From assembly GCA_945859605.1 (NCBI GenBank), contig OX243816.1, positions 25,434,199-25,498,198 on the forward strand: 64,000 nt of DNA, read 5' to 3'. Positions 9,498 through 20,599 of this stretch are shown piece after piece (the first letter of the stretch is position 1; each line of letters opens with the position of its first letter). The notes under the pieces are model-generated. The model saw nothing but the letters and a program-made list of their open reading frames with translations. It searched no databases and was not told the origin of the DNA. This stretch comes from Lumbricus rubellus. Taxonomy: Eukaryota > Annelida > Clitellata > Crassiclitellata > Lumbricidae. The position numbers and the translations under genes were made by a program.

Positions 9498-10343
9498 ATG
9501 GTAGTCGCCTATTACGTGCTAACCTTAACATTTGTGACACACCAGAGAAAACTTGTGGTGAGGAAAATCCTTCACATTCCTTCCCCAAGTTTAAAAGAGG
9601 TTAGGGAATTCTCTGCTTTCCCTTCCCAGGATTTATGGCCCTGCTACACCATCAAGCACAGGATGCTCTCTGATTTAAACAATACTGGAAAGAATCTATA
9701 TACTGCATTATCTTATCAACATCATGATAAGGTCATGTTTTCAGACAATCTTCTGCTCTACCATCAAGTAGTCCAGACATCATACTTTTGAAAGCGGATC
9801 TATGAGAGCTTGCCATGCATGATACTGTTGTAAGTCTCTTCAAAGCAGCGCTTTGAGATCCGAAATGCTCTGATTTTCTGGCAGCACTCATCAACTGAAA
9901 AAACTCTTAAGAATTTAGCGAAAAGAATTGAGATGACTACCATTAAAAACTACCTCTGTGCACCAGTTTACAGGTTTGTCGATTGTTTTAGTCTCAACAG
10001 TGGGTCTACCGCAGACGTCGTTGCCTCAATGGACTGTGCTGAAGTCTACCTTCAAGTTCAAAGAGTTCAAAAACAAATGGCAGCAACCACTAATGCTCTT
10101 CTAAGGATTTTTGATATGCGAGTGAGGAGATGGCAGCTCTGGCCTTGTTTTGACCTGTCATCAACCATGGAACTTGTGCAGCAGAAGATGATAAAGTCAC
10201 TTCATAGTTCAGAAATAAAAGAGCAGCTGAACAAGCATTCACGTGCAGTTGAGCAGTATAGACAGCTGGAAGATTTTATGACTGCCTGTAGGGCCCAGTA
10301 CTTTGAAAATAATAGGATACTAGAACTGCCATGTAATTCCTAA
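9498..10343 (+). pseudogene. Unrecognised coding remnant(s)
   Basis: Two plus-strand frames, 9498-9791 and 9933-10343. The second (136 codons) is protein-like: DVVASMDCAEVYLQVQRVQK, MRVRRWQLWPCFDLSS, EIKEQLNKHSRAVEQYRQLE. No domain was recognised. There are no visible splice sites in phase with the Ig gene, and it lies on the opposite strand. Probably from a mobile element; the function is unknown. 10344-10900 shows nothing recognisable. Confidence 0.35.
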
Positions 10344-10949
10344 CTGTGATTGATACTGAACAATGGAAGAAAAATGAGGACTGTCAGAATGCAAAATATG
10401 CACCAAGTCTCAGGGTTGTAAAACGACATTGCCGAGAGGGCGTGTAAGACTCGAGAAAGAAAATTCAAATCATCCATCACAAAAAGTAAGGCGAGATATA
10501 TCTAATGCAGGTTGAGCACAAAACTCAGTTTCTTGAGGCGAAGAAGTCTGCGCAAGGCATACAACGCTGAGACTCCAACAATTGTGCACAGAGCATGTTC
10601 AGCAAATGGCAGCCTTTTTGCAATATTTTAAAAAAATTAAATAAAGACTAAATTATTAACTCTTTAATATTATCAGCAGATCTATATGCACTCAATCTCT
10701 TACCCTAGTCTCAATTTGTCAGTTTCTTTCTTTGATCTAAAAATTGTCTTTGTCAGTATAGCTTAATATCTCGCAGTTGAATAAGTACATACACTGCATA
10801 AAGACCCCAAATTTTTCAGATAAAATATTTCATTTGCCGCGACCAATATGGTGCGGTAGTGTAAGCGCAGTTTTGCGGTCGTTAGGCTATCATAAGCTAT
10901 ATTTCATACACCAAAATGAGAACAATGTTGAACAATTCAATCCCATTTT

Positions 10950-11184
10950 ATCCGTGCCACTTTCTCCGTACATTGTGTCTGACATCAGTTTCTCTAAGTA
11001 GGCCTACCATTTTCTCTAAGTACCATTTTGTCCATGCCATTTTATCCATACCATTTTATCCACACCATTTTGTCCATACCATTTTGTCCCATACCATTTT
11101 GTCCGTGCCATTTTGTCCGTACCATTTTGTCCGTACCATTTTGTCCCAATACCATTTTGTCTGATACCATTTTGTCCTAGAACC
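10950..11184. repeat. Solo array end of a GACAAAA-type element
   Basis: About a dozen tandem units of the type CCATTTTGTCCRTA (complement: GGACAAAATGG), ending GTCCTAGAACC at 11184. The terminal sequence, read inwards as GGTTCTAGGACAAAATGG, closely resembles the right end of the element at 20600-22360 (GGTGCTAGGACAAAATGT). No opposite end was found, so it is a solo or truncated copy. Confidence 0.6.
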
Positions 11185-11339
11185 TTAATCTTTGCGCACT
11201 CACTGTTTATCAGAGTAAACGTTGATCATAGCCGTATTTCTACAGGATCTTGTTCAAGACATGTCTGAATGCGCATTTTGTCTGTCATTGATACCTTGGA
11301 CATTTTCATTTGTTTAGAAATTTGAATTTTATTGCTTTA

Positions 11340-12171
11340 AAAGCAAAGTTGTGAATCTGACAGATTCCTTATTTACCAACTTGATTGTCATCTTGCTAAG
11401 TGACTTCACAGTGACGTGCGGCTATACTGGTACCCTGTTTCTTTTAAAAATAATAATAACAATGATCATCTGGCAATATCAAGGCTATTTTATAACAATT
11501 ATTTGAGATGAGGCTTATTAAAGTTGTGTTGTTGTTACTTTTTGATGTGTTACGTTTTTGAATCGTAAAAAAATGATGGGTGGCCTCCCTAAAAGTGATA
11601 TAACTTTTGTTCTGTTTTAAATATTTTGAAGCAATCTGGCCATCATGTGTAAATATGAATTGTCTTTAAGTCTGTAAAATTTCATTTCTAAATACTTACT
11701 TCTGACAAGATATTGGCCAGAATAATTAAATTGGTTTTCTGTTACTTTTTGTTACATCGCATTTTTTAATCGTCAAAAAACAGTGAGTGGCCTCACTAAA
11801 AGTGATATAACTTTTGTTCTGTTTTAAATATTTTGACGCAATCTGGCCATCATGTGTAAATATGAATTGTCTTTAAGTCTGTAAAATTTCATTTCTAAAT
11901 ACTTACCTTCTGACAAGATATTGGCCAGAATAATTAAATTGGTTTTCTGTTACTTTTTGTTACATCGCATTTTTGAATCGTCAAAAAACAGTGAGTGGCC
12001 TCACTAAAAGTGATAAAACTTTTGTTTTGTTTGAAATATTTTGATAAAATCTGGCGATCATACGTAGATATGAATTGTCTTTAAGTCTGTAAAATATCCT
12101 TTCTAAATTCTACTTCTGGCCAAGATATTGGCAAAAAACCGAAAGGGGTATTTTTTTGCCCACCCTATAGA
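11340..12171. mobile_element. Truncated mariner-like element with three tandem subterminal units
   Basis: Three tandem copies of a roughly 190-bp unit (starting near 11540, 11735 and 11930), each with TTTTTGAATCGT, GTGATATAACTTTTGTTCTG and TGTAAATATGAATTGTC. It ends in a terminal repeat TTTTTTTGCCCACCCTATAG at 12171. Its interior (from TCTGACAGATTCCTTATTTA) matches the centre of the complete element at 13839-15006. The left half is missing. 12172-12301 shows nothing. Confidence 0.7.
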
Positions 12172-12301
12172 GTTCTATGGACACATAAGAAATAAGAAAA
12201 CTTGAAATTTAATAAATTTACAATCTAAATGGTTTGTTAAAAATAAGAAATAGAATCTAGAAAAGTCACAAATATAGAAACTTTAATATCAGTTGTCCTA
12301 C

Positions 12302-12432
12302 ATTCATCAACTTGCAGCTTAGCTGACGTTTGTCGTTCACCAATTTTACACATGTAAACTCCGCCATCTGACAAACACAGGCTCTTTATATGAAGCACCT
12401 GAACTCTGTTGTCTTTGTTGATTACATCAAAC
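12302..12432 (-). CDS. Muscle-type Ig protein, exon 7: second half of Ig domain 4
   Basis: 131-bp exon with acceptor TTATTTTTAG and donor GATGAAT|GTAGGA; it starts in phase 2 and ends in phase 1. It encodes FDVINKDNRVQVLHIKSL, then SDGGVYMCKIGERQTSAKLQ (F strand with D-x-G-x-Y-x-C, then the G strand). It completes the domain begun in exon 6: the split codon AG|G gives Arg. The preceding intron, about 6.9 kb, is filled with transposons. Confidence 0.87.
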
Positions 12433-12856
12433 CTAAAAATAAAATAACAGCACTGTCAATTAATGCATGTTTTTTTTGACTGCTTCTTTGTTTTTGAACT
12501 TGAGAGTTTTCTCAAGTTTTAGTAATGTCAGCTTCAGATAGTGCTCAACTGTGTCAGAGACAGTGGCTTCAACCAGGTTGTATGCGAGACCAAAATTCCA
12601 GGACCAAGATCAAGACCGGATGTTTGGAGATCAGGATCAAAAGCAAAACCACAGGGTTCATGATCCAAAAAAAATCAAAATCATTTCTTTGGCAAATAAA
12701 AACAAGAACAAAGAACAAATCAAATCAAGCATTAAAGAAAACAAGGTTAACAAATATAATAAAGCAATACTTAACTAATGATGCCAATAGTTACCATTTG
12801 GTTGCACAGGGGACCCGGAAGGGGTCTTGCAACCCCGCTAGGTGAGTCCCCTGGGC

Positions 12857-13570
12857 GGGGGGCCCGGTAGAGTAATGGTTGACACGCTGGCCAAGAGTGC
12901 GAGAGGTAGTGACTTCGAGCCCCCTTTGGGCGGATTTGCTTTGTAGGCTGCTATTTGTGCCGATTCTTGCAGGCTGTCTGTCCAGTTCGTATAGTTAAGT
13001 TCTGTTATCTCCATAGATGTAAAAAACGATGGAAATGGAATAAAAAACGGAAGAAAACGTCGTTTTTTTCGAAAAAATAAAAAACGACAAAAAACGATAA
13101 CAAACGGAAACGGAAAATAATTTGACTTTGCTACATCTAAAACCGCATTTTAACCTTGAAAACCTTGATTAGGAATCTACTACACGTAGGCCATCTCTTA
13201 AATGATGAAGTTAACAGTTAAATGATGAAATAATGACTTTAGGTGGCTGAATCCTTGAGAGTTGGCGGAAAACATAAGGAATATCAGAAAAAATTAAAAT
13301 TAAGGACAATAATAATAGAAAGTAAATGAATAAAACAAAGTTAAATAAAAAATTAAAAAAACATAAAAAACGATGGGAAAAATAAAAAACGAAAAAAACA
13401 AAAAAAAACGACGTTTTTTGGAAGAGAATAAAAAACAAAAAAAACGTTTTTTACAACTATGGTTATCTCCGTTCTTGTGAATAGTTTGAACGGTATAATT
13501 GTACACTGGAATCGGTTGCATTCTGTCAACCGAGATTGTTTCAATAAAGAGAATATTATTATTATTATTG
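12857..13570 (+). mobile_element. tRNA-derived SINE with (ATT)n tail, interrupted by a hAT MITE
   Basis: tRNA-like head with an A-box-like TAGAGTAATGGT and B-box-like GACTTCGAGCCCC. The body is cut at 13011 by the palindromic MITE and resumes at 13470, ending AATAAAGAGAATATT and an ATT-repeat tail. Removing the MITE leaves a SINE of about 260 bp, a normal length. The ORF track over 12525-12845 upstream is not convincing. Confidence 0.7.
13012..13461. mobile_element. hAT-like MITE (A-rich, AAAAACG repeats)
   Basis: Inverted ends CATAGATGTAAAAAACG and CGTTTTTTACAACTATG, flanked by perfect 8-bp repeats GTTATCTC at 13004-13011 and 13462-13469, as expected for hAT. The interior is full of AAAAAACGA words and has no coding capacity. 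The phenylalanine-rich minus frames across it are artefacts. Confidence 0.8.
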
Positions 13571-13838
13571 TACCATGATGATGATGGCCATTAGGTTGCT
13601 GTAGAGTGGTCCTGACATAAATTATAATGAGTCAAAACAACTATGGAAAATAAACAGCAAACACCTTAACTAAAGCACAGTTTCACATTCGATGATCATA
13701 GAGCCTTTTGTACAAAGTTAATGCACAAAGGTCACTGGATGGTCGGGATAATGCACAAGTAGTAGGGATTTTGATCCAACTTTAGTAGCCACCAAATTTA
13801 CTCAATGTGGGAGATGGGAGGTTACTTAAAAGTTTATA

Positions 13839-15006
13839 CAGGGTGGGCCAAAAAAAAGACCCCCGCTAGGTTTTTTGCAAATATTTTGGCCAGAAGTAAG
13901 AATTTTGAAATGAAATATTGCAGTCTTAAAGGCAATTCATATTTACACATGATGGCCAGATTTCATCTAAATATATCAAACAGAACAAAAGTTATATCAG
14001 TTTTAGTGAGGCCATCCCCCGTTTTTTGACGATTCAAAAACGAAACGCAAAAAAATTAGGTTTTTTGCCAATATCTTGACCAAAAATAAGAATTTCAAAA
14101 TGAAATTTTACACGCTTAAAGGCAATTCATATTTACACATTATGACCGGATTTCATCAAAATATTTAAAACACAACACAAGTTATACCACTTTTAGCAAG
14201 ATCACCCACCGTTTTTGACGATTCAAAAACGAAACGCAACAAAAAGTAGCAAAAACACGATTTTATTAAGTCTCGTCTCAAATAACTGTTGTCAAATGAA
14301 CTTAGTAGTGCTTCACAACTTGTGTTCAATGTGCCCACCACCAATACCAAAACTCCTTTTGAGTCTCTTTGCAAAGTTCTTGATGGACCTGTTGATTAAT
14401 CTGACAGATTCCTTATTTACCAATTTGATGTCATCTTGCTAAGTGACTTCTCAGTGACGCGCAGCTACGCTGGTACCCTGTTTATTTTTTAAATACTACT
14501 AATAATGATCCTCTGTCAATGTGAAGTCTATTTGATAACAATTACTTGAGATGAGACTTAATAGAATCTTGTTTTTGCTACTTTTTGCTGCGTTTCGTCT
14601 TTGAAACGTCAAAAAATGGGGGTCGGCCTCACTAAAAGTCATATAACCTTTGTTCTGCTTGAAATATTTTGATGAAATCTGGCCATCATGTGTGGATATG
14701 AATTGTCTTCAAGCGTGTAAAATTTCATTTTGATATTCTTACTTCTGGCCAAGATATTGGCCAGAATAATTGAGTTGATTTTTTAAACTTTTTGTTGCGT
14801 CGGGTTTTTGAATCGTCAAAAAACGGTAGGTGGCTTCACTAAAAGTGGTATAACTTTTGTTCTGTTTGAAATATTATAATGAAATCTGGCCATCTGGTGT
14901 AAATATGAATTGTCTTTAAGACTCTAAAATTTTGTTTCGAAATTTTTACTTTTGGTCAAGATATTGGCAAAAATCTTAGGGGGGTCTTTTTTTATGGCCC
15001 ACCCTG
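13839..15006. mobile_element. Non-autonomous mariner-like element with duplicated inverted repeats
   Basis: TA (13837-13838) CAGGGTGGGCC … GGCCCACCCTG TA (15007-15008). Each side carries two tandem units of about 190 bp (left pair inverted to right pair), containing the words TATCACTTTTAGTGAGGCC and GACGATTCAAAAACG or variants. The 180-bp centre holds TCTGACAGATTCCTTATTTA. It has no transposase. The same architecture occurs at 11340-12171 (half copy), and a similar one with different sequence at 41914-44219. Confidence 0.8.
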
Positions 15007-15665
15007 TAGATTTATTCACTCTGTAATAAGAAACAATAATTAGTCACATTGTGCCGGAATAATTCATCAGTTATTGTCGAGTATCAGGGTACCCAGTTTT
15101 AGCTTAAAGACAAAGATTAGGCAGCAATCTGATAGAAAGGGAAATCTCATTCCATATTTGAGCTTCACAGTATTTAACGGTTTACTATCATTTGGTCGAA
15201 AGTCATTTGGTCGAAATCATTTGGTCGAAATCATTTGGTCGGCGATGAAAAAATCGAACGATCAAAAAGTCGAATGATCGTTTGGTTGACAATCAAAAAT
15301 TCGAACGATCAAAAGATCGACAATCAAAAGGTCGAAAATCAAAAGATCGACATTCAAAATGAAGCATGTATTAAAATCGAGAATTCCGACGATTTTACTA
15401 CAAGTGCGCACACTCAAACATAGGCCTACATACACACACTCCAACACACACTCACATACACACTTGAACCCCGATCAGTCTGTGAGAGAGGGAGGTTGTG
15501 AACTAGGCCTACAGAAAGTGATATGAAAATAAAATTAATTAGCCAATAAATCAAGGAGAGTGTATAGGCCTAACAGACTGTAAGACTGTCCGGTAGCTGT
15601 GTTAAGCGCCTTCGTGAGGTTATTGTAAGGCGCTATATAAATGTTCATATACATAGGCCTACATA

Positions 15666-16259
15666 TGTGACCCGGTCTATGAAAAGGGACCACAACGCGG
15701 GAATGGACTTATGTATACCACCATGATCAGCACAAAATTCTGAAAAGAATGATGTATTATGTGACACAGCACTATTATCTTTTCTATTTTTTTTAAACTT
15801 TACAACGTGATGTACCTGAAAAACGAGATCTTCGGAAAACGCAATTGAAGTGAATAATCCGAATATCGCTGTTTGTTGAACCTTACACTTTATATTTAGA
15901 AACATGGAAATCAAAGCGCTGCATAGACATGTAGAATGAATTATTTAGCGCATTACTATAATTATAATCATAGATTCATCATTAAAACCGTTTCCAAAAA
16001 ATATTCTACTGTCATAATACCCCGACATTAAGGATGCCACCTTGCGGTCCCTTTTATGTGCTCTAATATTACAATAAGAAAACCTAATAATATCAAATGA
16101 TTTCTGTGAACCATTATGAAAATTTGATAGACAAAAGAGTCATCTAGCGAATTCCAGTGAAAACCCGATTTCGATATTTCGATGGGTGACCATGTTCTAA
16201 GGCCTGTATCTCGGTAAATAAATCCCGCGTTGTGGTCCCTTTTCATAGACCGGGTCACA
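15666..16259. mobile_element. TA-flanked MITE (TGTGACCCGG ends)
   Basis: Starts TGTGACCCGGTCTATG and ends CATAGACCGGGTCACA, about 37 bp of near-perfect inverted repeat, with TA at 15664-15665 and 16260-16261. No coding. Just upstream, 15590-15640 is a LINE/SINE 3' hairpin (TTAAGCGCC … GGCGCTATATAA). A related pair of ends bounds 59393-60305. Confidence 0.8.
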
Positions 16260-16357
16260 TATAGGCTACATACGAAAGGTGCAAAATTTTTCAATGCATT
16301 GGAACGATGAAAAAGTCGAAGTCCATAGACCGAAACTGAACAGGTCAAAAGGAATGT

Positions 16358-16603
16358 GTGAGGAAGGTGCGAATTTTTACAAAGCGTGGAAAAACATTTC
16401 CAATGGCCCTAAACCCAGGGGGAAAGCAAAGCTTGAACGAACTGAAGCTGGAACAATTCTTAGCTGGACAACTTCCGCCTGCGGGAAAGAAGAAATTCAA
16501 GGACTGTGCTGAACGGCTGAAGAGAGTCGTTGCTGAGTATGGAAAGCGGCCGAATATGGACTATTTGAGGGGAATTGCTCACAACCTTGAGTTGCAAGCA
16601 TAG
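16358..16603 (+). other. Small ORF carried inside array-ended transposon 1
   Basis: 81-codon frame with a protein-like composition: LPPAGKKKFKDCAERLKRVV followed by YGKRPNMDYLRGIAHNLE. No domain was recognised. It lies between the nested MITE and a LINE fragment, inside the element's boundaries. It could be a remnant of the element's own gene or a captured host fragment. There is no evidence of expression. Confidence 0.3.
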
Positions 16604-16629
16604 GCTAATATTTTATTTATTTATTTTAT

Positions 16630-16870
16630 TATTTACTGAGAATTTGATATAGCGCTCCTTCAAGGTTACTACTCAGGAGCGCTCCCAGTCCAACCCCGGT
16701 CGAATAAGACAGTCTTGAGAAGAGAAAGAAATGAAGTAGAAGTAGAAAGGCCATTAGGTATTTGACGAAGGATAACAGGGAACTCATTCCAGGTCGCAGA
16801 GTCAGCTACAGAGAAAGCATGGCGCTGCCTGGTTGCAGTCCGTGAGCGTGGAACAATAAGTTCCGCTTGT
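16630..16870 (-). mobile_element. L2/CR1-like LINE 3' end fragment
   Basis: On minus it reads RQRHAFSVADSATWNEFPVI, the usual LINE C-terminal block, then the hairpin GAGCGCTCCTGAGTAG … AAGGAGCGCTATATC at about 16655-16705. It lies inside array-ended transposon 1. Confidence 0.7.
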
Positions 16871-17383
16871 GGAACAATAATAGGCTAATAGTGAAATTTT
16901 TTATATGGACAATCTTTATATAATGACGCTATACTAGATGTATAAAACTAGCCTTAGCATTGAATTAGCATACAAATGATAAAACTTGTAGTAAAATCGT
17001 CGGAATTCTCTTAAACATGCTTCATTTTGAATGTCAATCTTTTGATTGTCGACCTTTTGATTGTCGATCTGTTGAATTAGGCCTACTGCTGCATACAAAT
17101 GATAAAACTTGTAGTAAAATCGTCGGAATTCTCTTAAACATGCTTCATGTTGAATGTCGATCTTTTGATTTTCGACCTTTTGATTGTCGATCTGTTGATC
17201 GTTCGACTTTTTGATTGTCGACCAAACGATCATTAGACTTTTTGATCGTTCGATTTTTTCATCATCGACCATATGATTTCGACCAAATGATTTCGACCAA
17301 ATGGCTTTCGACCAAATGATAGGATACCGTATTTAACAGAGAAGCATCGGATATTGGTGTGGGCGTGGGGCAAATGGTAAGAG

Positions 17384-17824
17384 TCAGCGTATCTTAAACA
17401 CAGAAGGTAATAGGCTATGAAAATATTTAAACATGAATTCGCCTATCTGCACCTGTCTAATTTGGTAAACATGGAGAAGGCTGTATTCGTGGAATTTAGA
17501 TTCAATCAGGGTCCCATAGGGCAGGTTTGCTCTATATCTAATTGCTTGCTTTTGGAGCTTGATTAGATTCAGAAGACTAGATTTATAGGTAGAGGCCCAT
17601 ATTATGTTACAATATGTGAGGTATGGGTAAATGAGTGAATAATACAATGTGAGACGAATTTGAGGAGACACTAGCTGGGAGGTACGGAATAATATTCCAA
17701 GGTTTTTAGCGATTTTATTAGATACAATTTTTATGTGATCTTTCAAGGTTAGGTGTTGATCTACATATACTCCTAAAGATTTGGTCAATATTACCTGGGT
17801 GAGTGGAACCCCTTCAATGCACAC
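17384..17824 (-). pseudogene. L2/CR1-like LINE reverse transcriptase, C-terminal part
   Basis: 146-codon open minus frame: KSLGVYVDQHLTLKDHIKIV, SNKIAKNLGILFR, TLYYSLIYPYLTYCNIIWAS, LLNLIKLQKQAIRY. This is the thumb/C-terminal region common to CR1/L2-like LINEs. It is truncated at both ends, with no YADD motif in this piece. Confidence 0.8.
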
Positions 17825-17871
17825 CCCCAGGTTTCCTGTATGACAACTCTTTCTATGAGATTTAAAGATTA

Positions 17872-18475
17872 TACACGGTGTCCCAATTGAACCGATACCA
17901 TTTTTGTTTTGGCGATATACTTGTCAATTCTAGATGAAACTCTATAAAATTTTGACGAATGTGAGAGGGATAAATTATCAATGTTTCCTGATAATTTTAT
18001 CCAATTCTATCAACAGTAAACAGTGTCCGAAGTTATGTGCATTCAAATATGGACAAAGAAAATTTTAAGTTTCCAACATGTAAAAGATAGGAAATAATTG
18101 TTTGCAACTGCACACACTATCTTCTAAATTAATAAATATGGCATCATATTTTCGTCATTTCCATGTTAGGGGATAATAAATTCAATAATAAATATGGTTT
18201 TCAGCAAAGATGATTTTGAGTTTAATAAAAAAAAGAATATAAGAGAAGAAAAACATTAAACATTGGTGCAAAAAGGTTTTTAAAGGAATTTCCTAACAGA
18301 AACTGGTCCATCACAGCCTTGAATCGATTGATTGCAAAAATTGACGCTACTGGAATTTTTCATATTCCAGCAGGACAGTGCTTCTGCTCATCAAGCCAAA
18401 GAAACTGTTGGTATGCTTTCAATAGTGCCGCTGTGGTTCTTGTGGCTCTTTGAGGTTTGAGGTGCAATCCCAATT
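17872..18475 (+). mobile_element. mariner remnant, internally deleted
   Basis: The left end TACACGGTGTCCCAATTG resembles mariner termini. Further in, plus-strand KEFPNRNWSITALNRLI and AKIDATG is the N-terminal helix region, directly followed by DSASAHQAKETVGML, the third-catalytic-residue region, so the middle is deleted. The right terminus was not found. 18476-18974 shows nothing recognisable. Confidence 0.65.
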
Positions 18476-18974
18476 ATAATTGGTGCTGCCCATCAAATTT
18501 TGGTTCACCCGGCAAATTCTGGGTACTGGGTGGGGTGATCCTGGTGGCACGCTGTCTAGCTGCAAGGTTTCAGGTGCTAATTCTATCTGTAATTGATTTG
18601 GACTCTAACTAATCATGCCTATCTCTGTTGCCAAGACCAACCTTATCTTATCCATATCAGTCATCCACTGATATCTGTAAATAAAAATATTCTTTATTAG
18701 ACTACCAGCAAAAGCACAATAGCTTACACTGAACAGGACGGCTCAAGGGTGTATGAGGCCCAAGGTAGCAAGCGATGAGCAGGTTCTCAAACAAAAAGTT
18801 GCGTTTGAGTTGACTTCCTGCCAATATAGCATTGGCAAAACCATATATGGGCCTATTAAAATAAAGCAAAACCATAAATGGAAATAAAATGTGCTAATGA
18901 ATACAGAATCATTATTTGAATACAGAATCATTACATGAATTGAGAATCAATACCGGTACTTAAAAAACAAAGAT

Positions 18975-19225
18975 CATGAAAGTGGGAAAATGGGAATCGA
19001 GAGAAAACATCAAAGTTGGAAAGAATGTGATAGAAGAGGTAGAAGACTTTTGCTATTTTGGAAGTGTAATTGCAAACAATGACAGCTGTGACAAGGAGAT
19101 ATGAGTCAGGATTGGCAAGGCCAATGCCATATTCATAAGATTGAACAGCATATGGAAAAACAAAGGATTAAGCCTAACAACAAAGACAAGTTCATACAAA
19201 GCCTTGTATCTGACAACATACTGTA
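18975..19225 (+). mobile_element. RTE-like LINE RT C-terminal fragment
   Basis: Plus frame with one stop: VIEEVEDFCYFGSVIANNDS, CDKEI, then VRIGKANAIFIRLNSIWKNK and TKTSSYKALYLTT. This is the FxYLGSxI…IxxRIxxA…LWK block of RTE elements. Truncated on both sides. Confidence 0.75.
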
Positions 19226-19351
19226 ATAATCCTTTTACCAACAACCCCGATTATAATTGTCAACTTTTGTATATGATTATAAGCCAGTCGGCCGGTAAAG
19301 GAGTTAAGGACCTAACAAAGGTTTGACCACACATGTAACTGTCTTCCCTAC

Positions 19352-19496
19352 CTAACATCTGAAGCAGTCATTGGCAATCCATCTTTGAACCATTCAATAG
19401 AATAGCCTCTTGGATTATTTACTTTGCACTGCATCTTCACAGAATCATTTTCGACTTTCTTTAGGTTTTTCAGCCGCTCAACAATAACAACATCCG
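19352..19496 (-). CDS. Muscle-type Ig protein, exon 6: first half of Ig domain 4
   Basis: 145-bp exon with acceptor TTGTTTCAG and donor TTAG|GTAGGG; starts in phase 1 and ends in phase 2. It encodes DVVIVERLKNLKKVENDSVK, MQCKVNNPRGYSIEWFKDGL, PMTASDV: A-B strands with the first core Cys and the core Trp. It follows exon 5 (…AKLFVA) with split codon C|CG giving Pro, and continues into exon 7. The exon has no lesions although the surrounding introns are packed with transposons. Confidence 0.88.
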
Positions 19497-20039
19497 CTGA
19501 AACAACAGACATAAATCAATTGACAAACACGATACCTCTGGAAAGTGGAGAACCAGTACTTACTATCCTGGTTCAAGGTGCAATATGTTGTAAAATGTGA
19601 GACAGGATTTAAACTTCTGGTATACTTCGTTCCATAGGAACACAAGTACAATAATTGCAGTTTCAATACTAACGCTTTGTAATGATAGCAAAGCTATAAT
19701 GACAGAACCACATACCTGGGTACACCAAAGCTTCATAAAGCAAGTTTAGAACACTCTGAAAGTACCTTTACTTCTGATCCACACAAGCAGCATGCGTTTG
19801 AGGAATTCAGAACTATCTAAGGTTCTGTGATAGTTAAAGTTTACTTTCAGATGTAATGCTTGAATCTCTTGGCGGTAGGCAACTGTATCATTACAACTGC
19901 ACTTAGTAGCAGTTACGATATCAGCTGTTCCTGCCAATAAGTGTGCTTGTCAAGCATGAGCACCACTGTTCATCAAATTACGATTCATCAAGGGACTGTT
20001 CATCAAGTGACCATTCATCAAAGAAGCCAACAGGTCTTC

Positions 20040-20420
20040 TGAGGACCATTGGCAAATGACCCGACGGTGCCAGTGTGGTTCCTTGGTCTGCTGGCAAATA
20101 CATGACCTAGGATGCTATAGTGGTTCACACTTGTGCTGCTTCATACCTATCACAAACAGTTGTTTCAGCAGGTTCTGCAGCTGAACAAGCACAAGCCGTT
20201 CATAATTCTGCCAAATATACATTACTGCCTGCAACCCACATGTTTGTTCATGCTGCCTTTGAAACCCTTGGACCTCTAAATGCTAAAGGTACAGAAATTA
20301 CATCTCAGCAGTCTCTGGAGATCACCATGAACCAAAATTCCTGTTCAAACGTCCTTTGGTCTGTGTAGCGCGTCACAACGCCATTGCATCTTCAGAGGCA
20401 CATTTCAAGATGGTTGTGGA
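20040..20420 (+). pseudogene. Retrotransposon polyprotein C-terminal fragment
   Basis: Plus frame AGSAAEQAQAVHNSAKYTLL then THMFVHAAFETLGPLNAKG, followed in another frame by LFKRPLVCVARHNAIA. The A-A-E-…-KY-…-HxFVPxAxETLG … F-QRLSVxxxxxNAxA pattern is one I associate with the end of retrotransposon ORFs in invertebrate genomes; the exact family is not certain. Just left (about 19965-20025) are short tandem copies of GTTCATCAA. The rest of 19497-20590 shows nothing. Confidence 0.5.
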
Positions 20421-20599
20421 ACCTGGGACGAGACCTGATCTCTCGGAGATTCATTTTTTATTCCTAAAATAATGTTTATAAATCCTGAGGGATCATTAAT
20501 ACCTTGGGTAAAAAAATTTCCTTTAATGAAATGCCTGTAAATGCACTGCGTTGTACATGTACAAGTTATGCAGCAATCTAAATTAACATCCATCTTAAC

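Larger units (their letters stand above)
15179..17328. mobile_element. Array-ended transposon 1 (TTTGGTCGA units), 9-bp target duplication
   Basis: Flanked by perfect 9-bp repeats GTATTTAAC at 15170-15178 and 17329-17337. Ends GGTTTACTATCATTTGG and, read inwards from the right, GGTATCCTATCATTTGG. Both termini are runs of short tandem units (CATTTGGTCGAAA, then AATCAAAAGGTCGA) covering about 15179-15360 and 16930-17328, inverted to each other. The right array also contains a direct duplication of about 105 bp. Contents: LINE 3'-end pieces, a TA MITE and an unassigned small ORF. Superfamily unknown. Confidence 0.8.

Noticed and set aside
13211..13544. Phe-rich minus frames (FFVFFVFYF)
   Set aside because: Translation of A-rich AAAAACG repeats in the hAT MITE.
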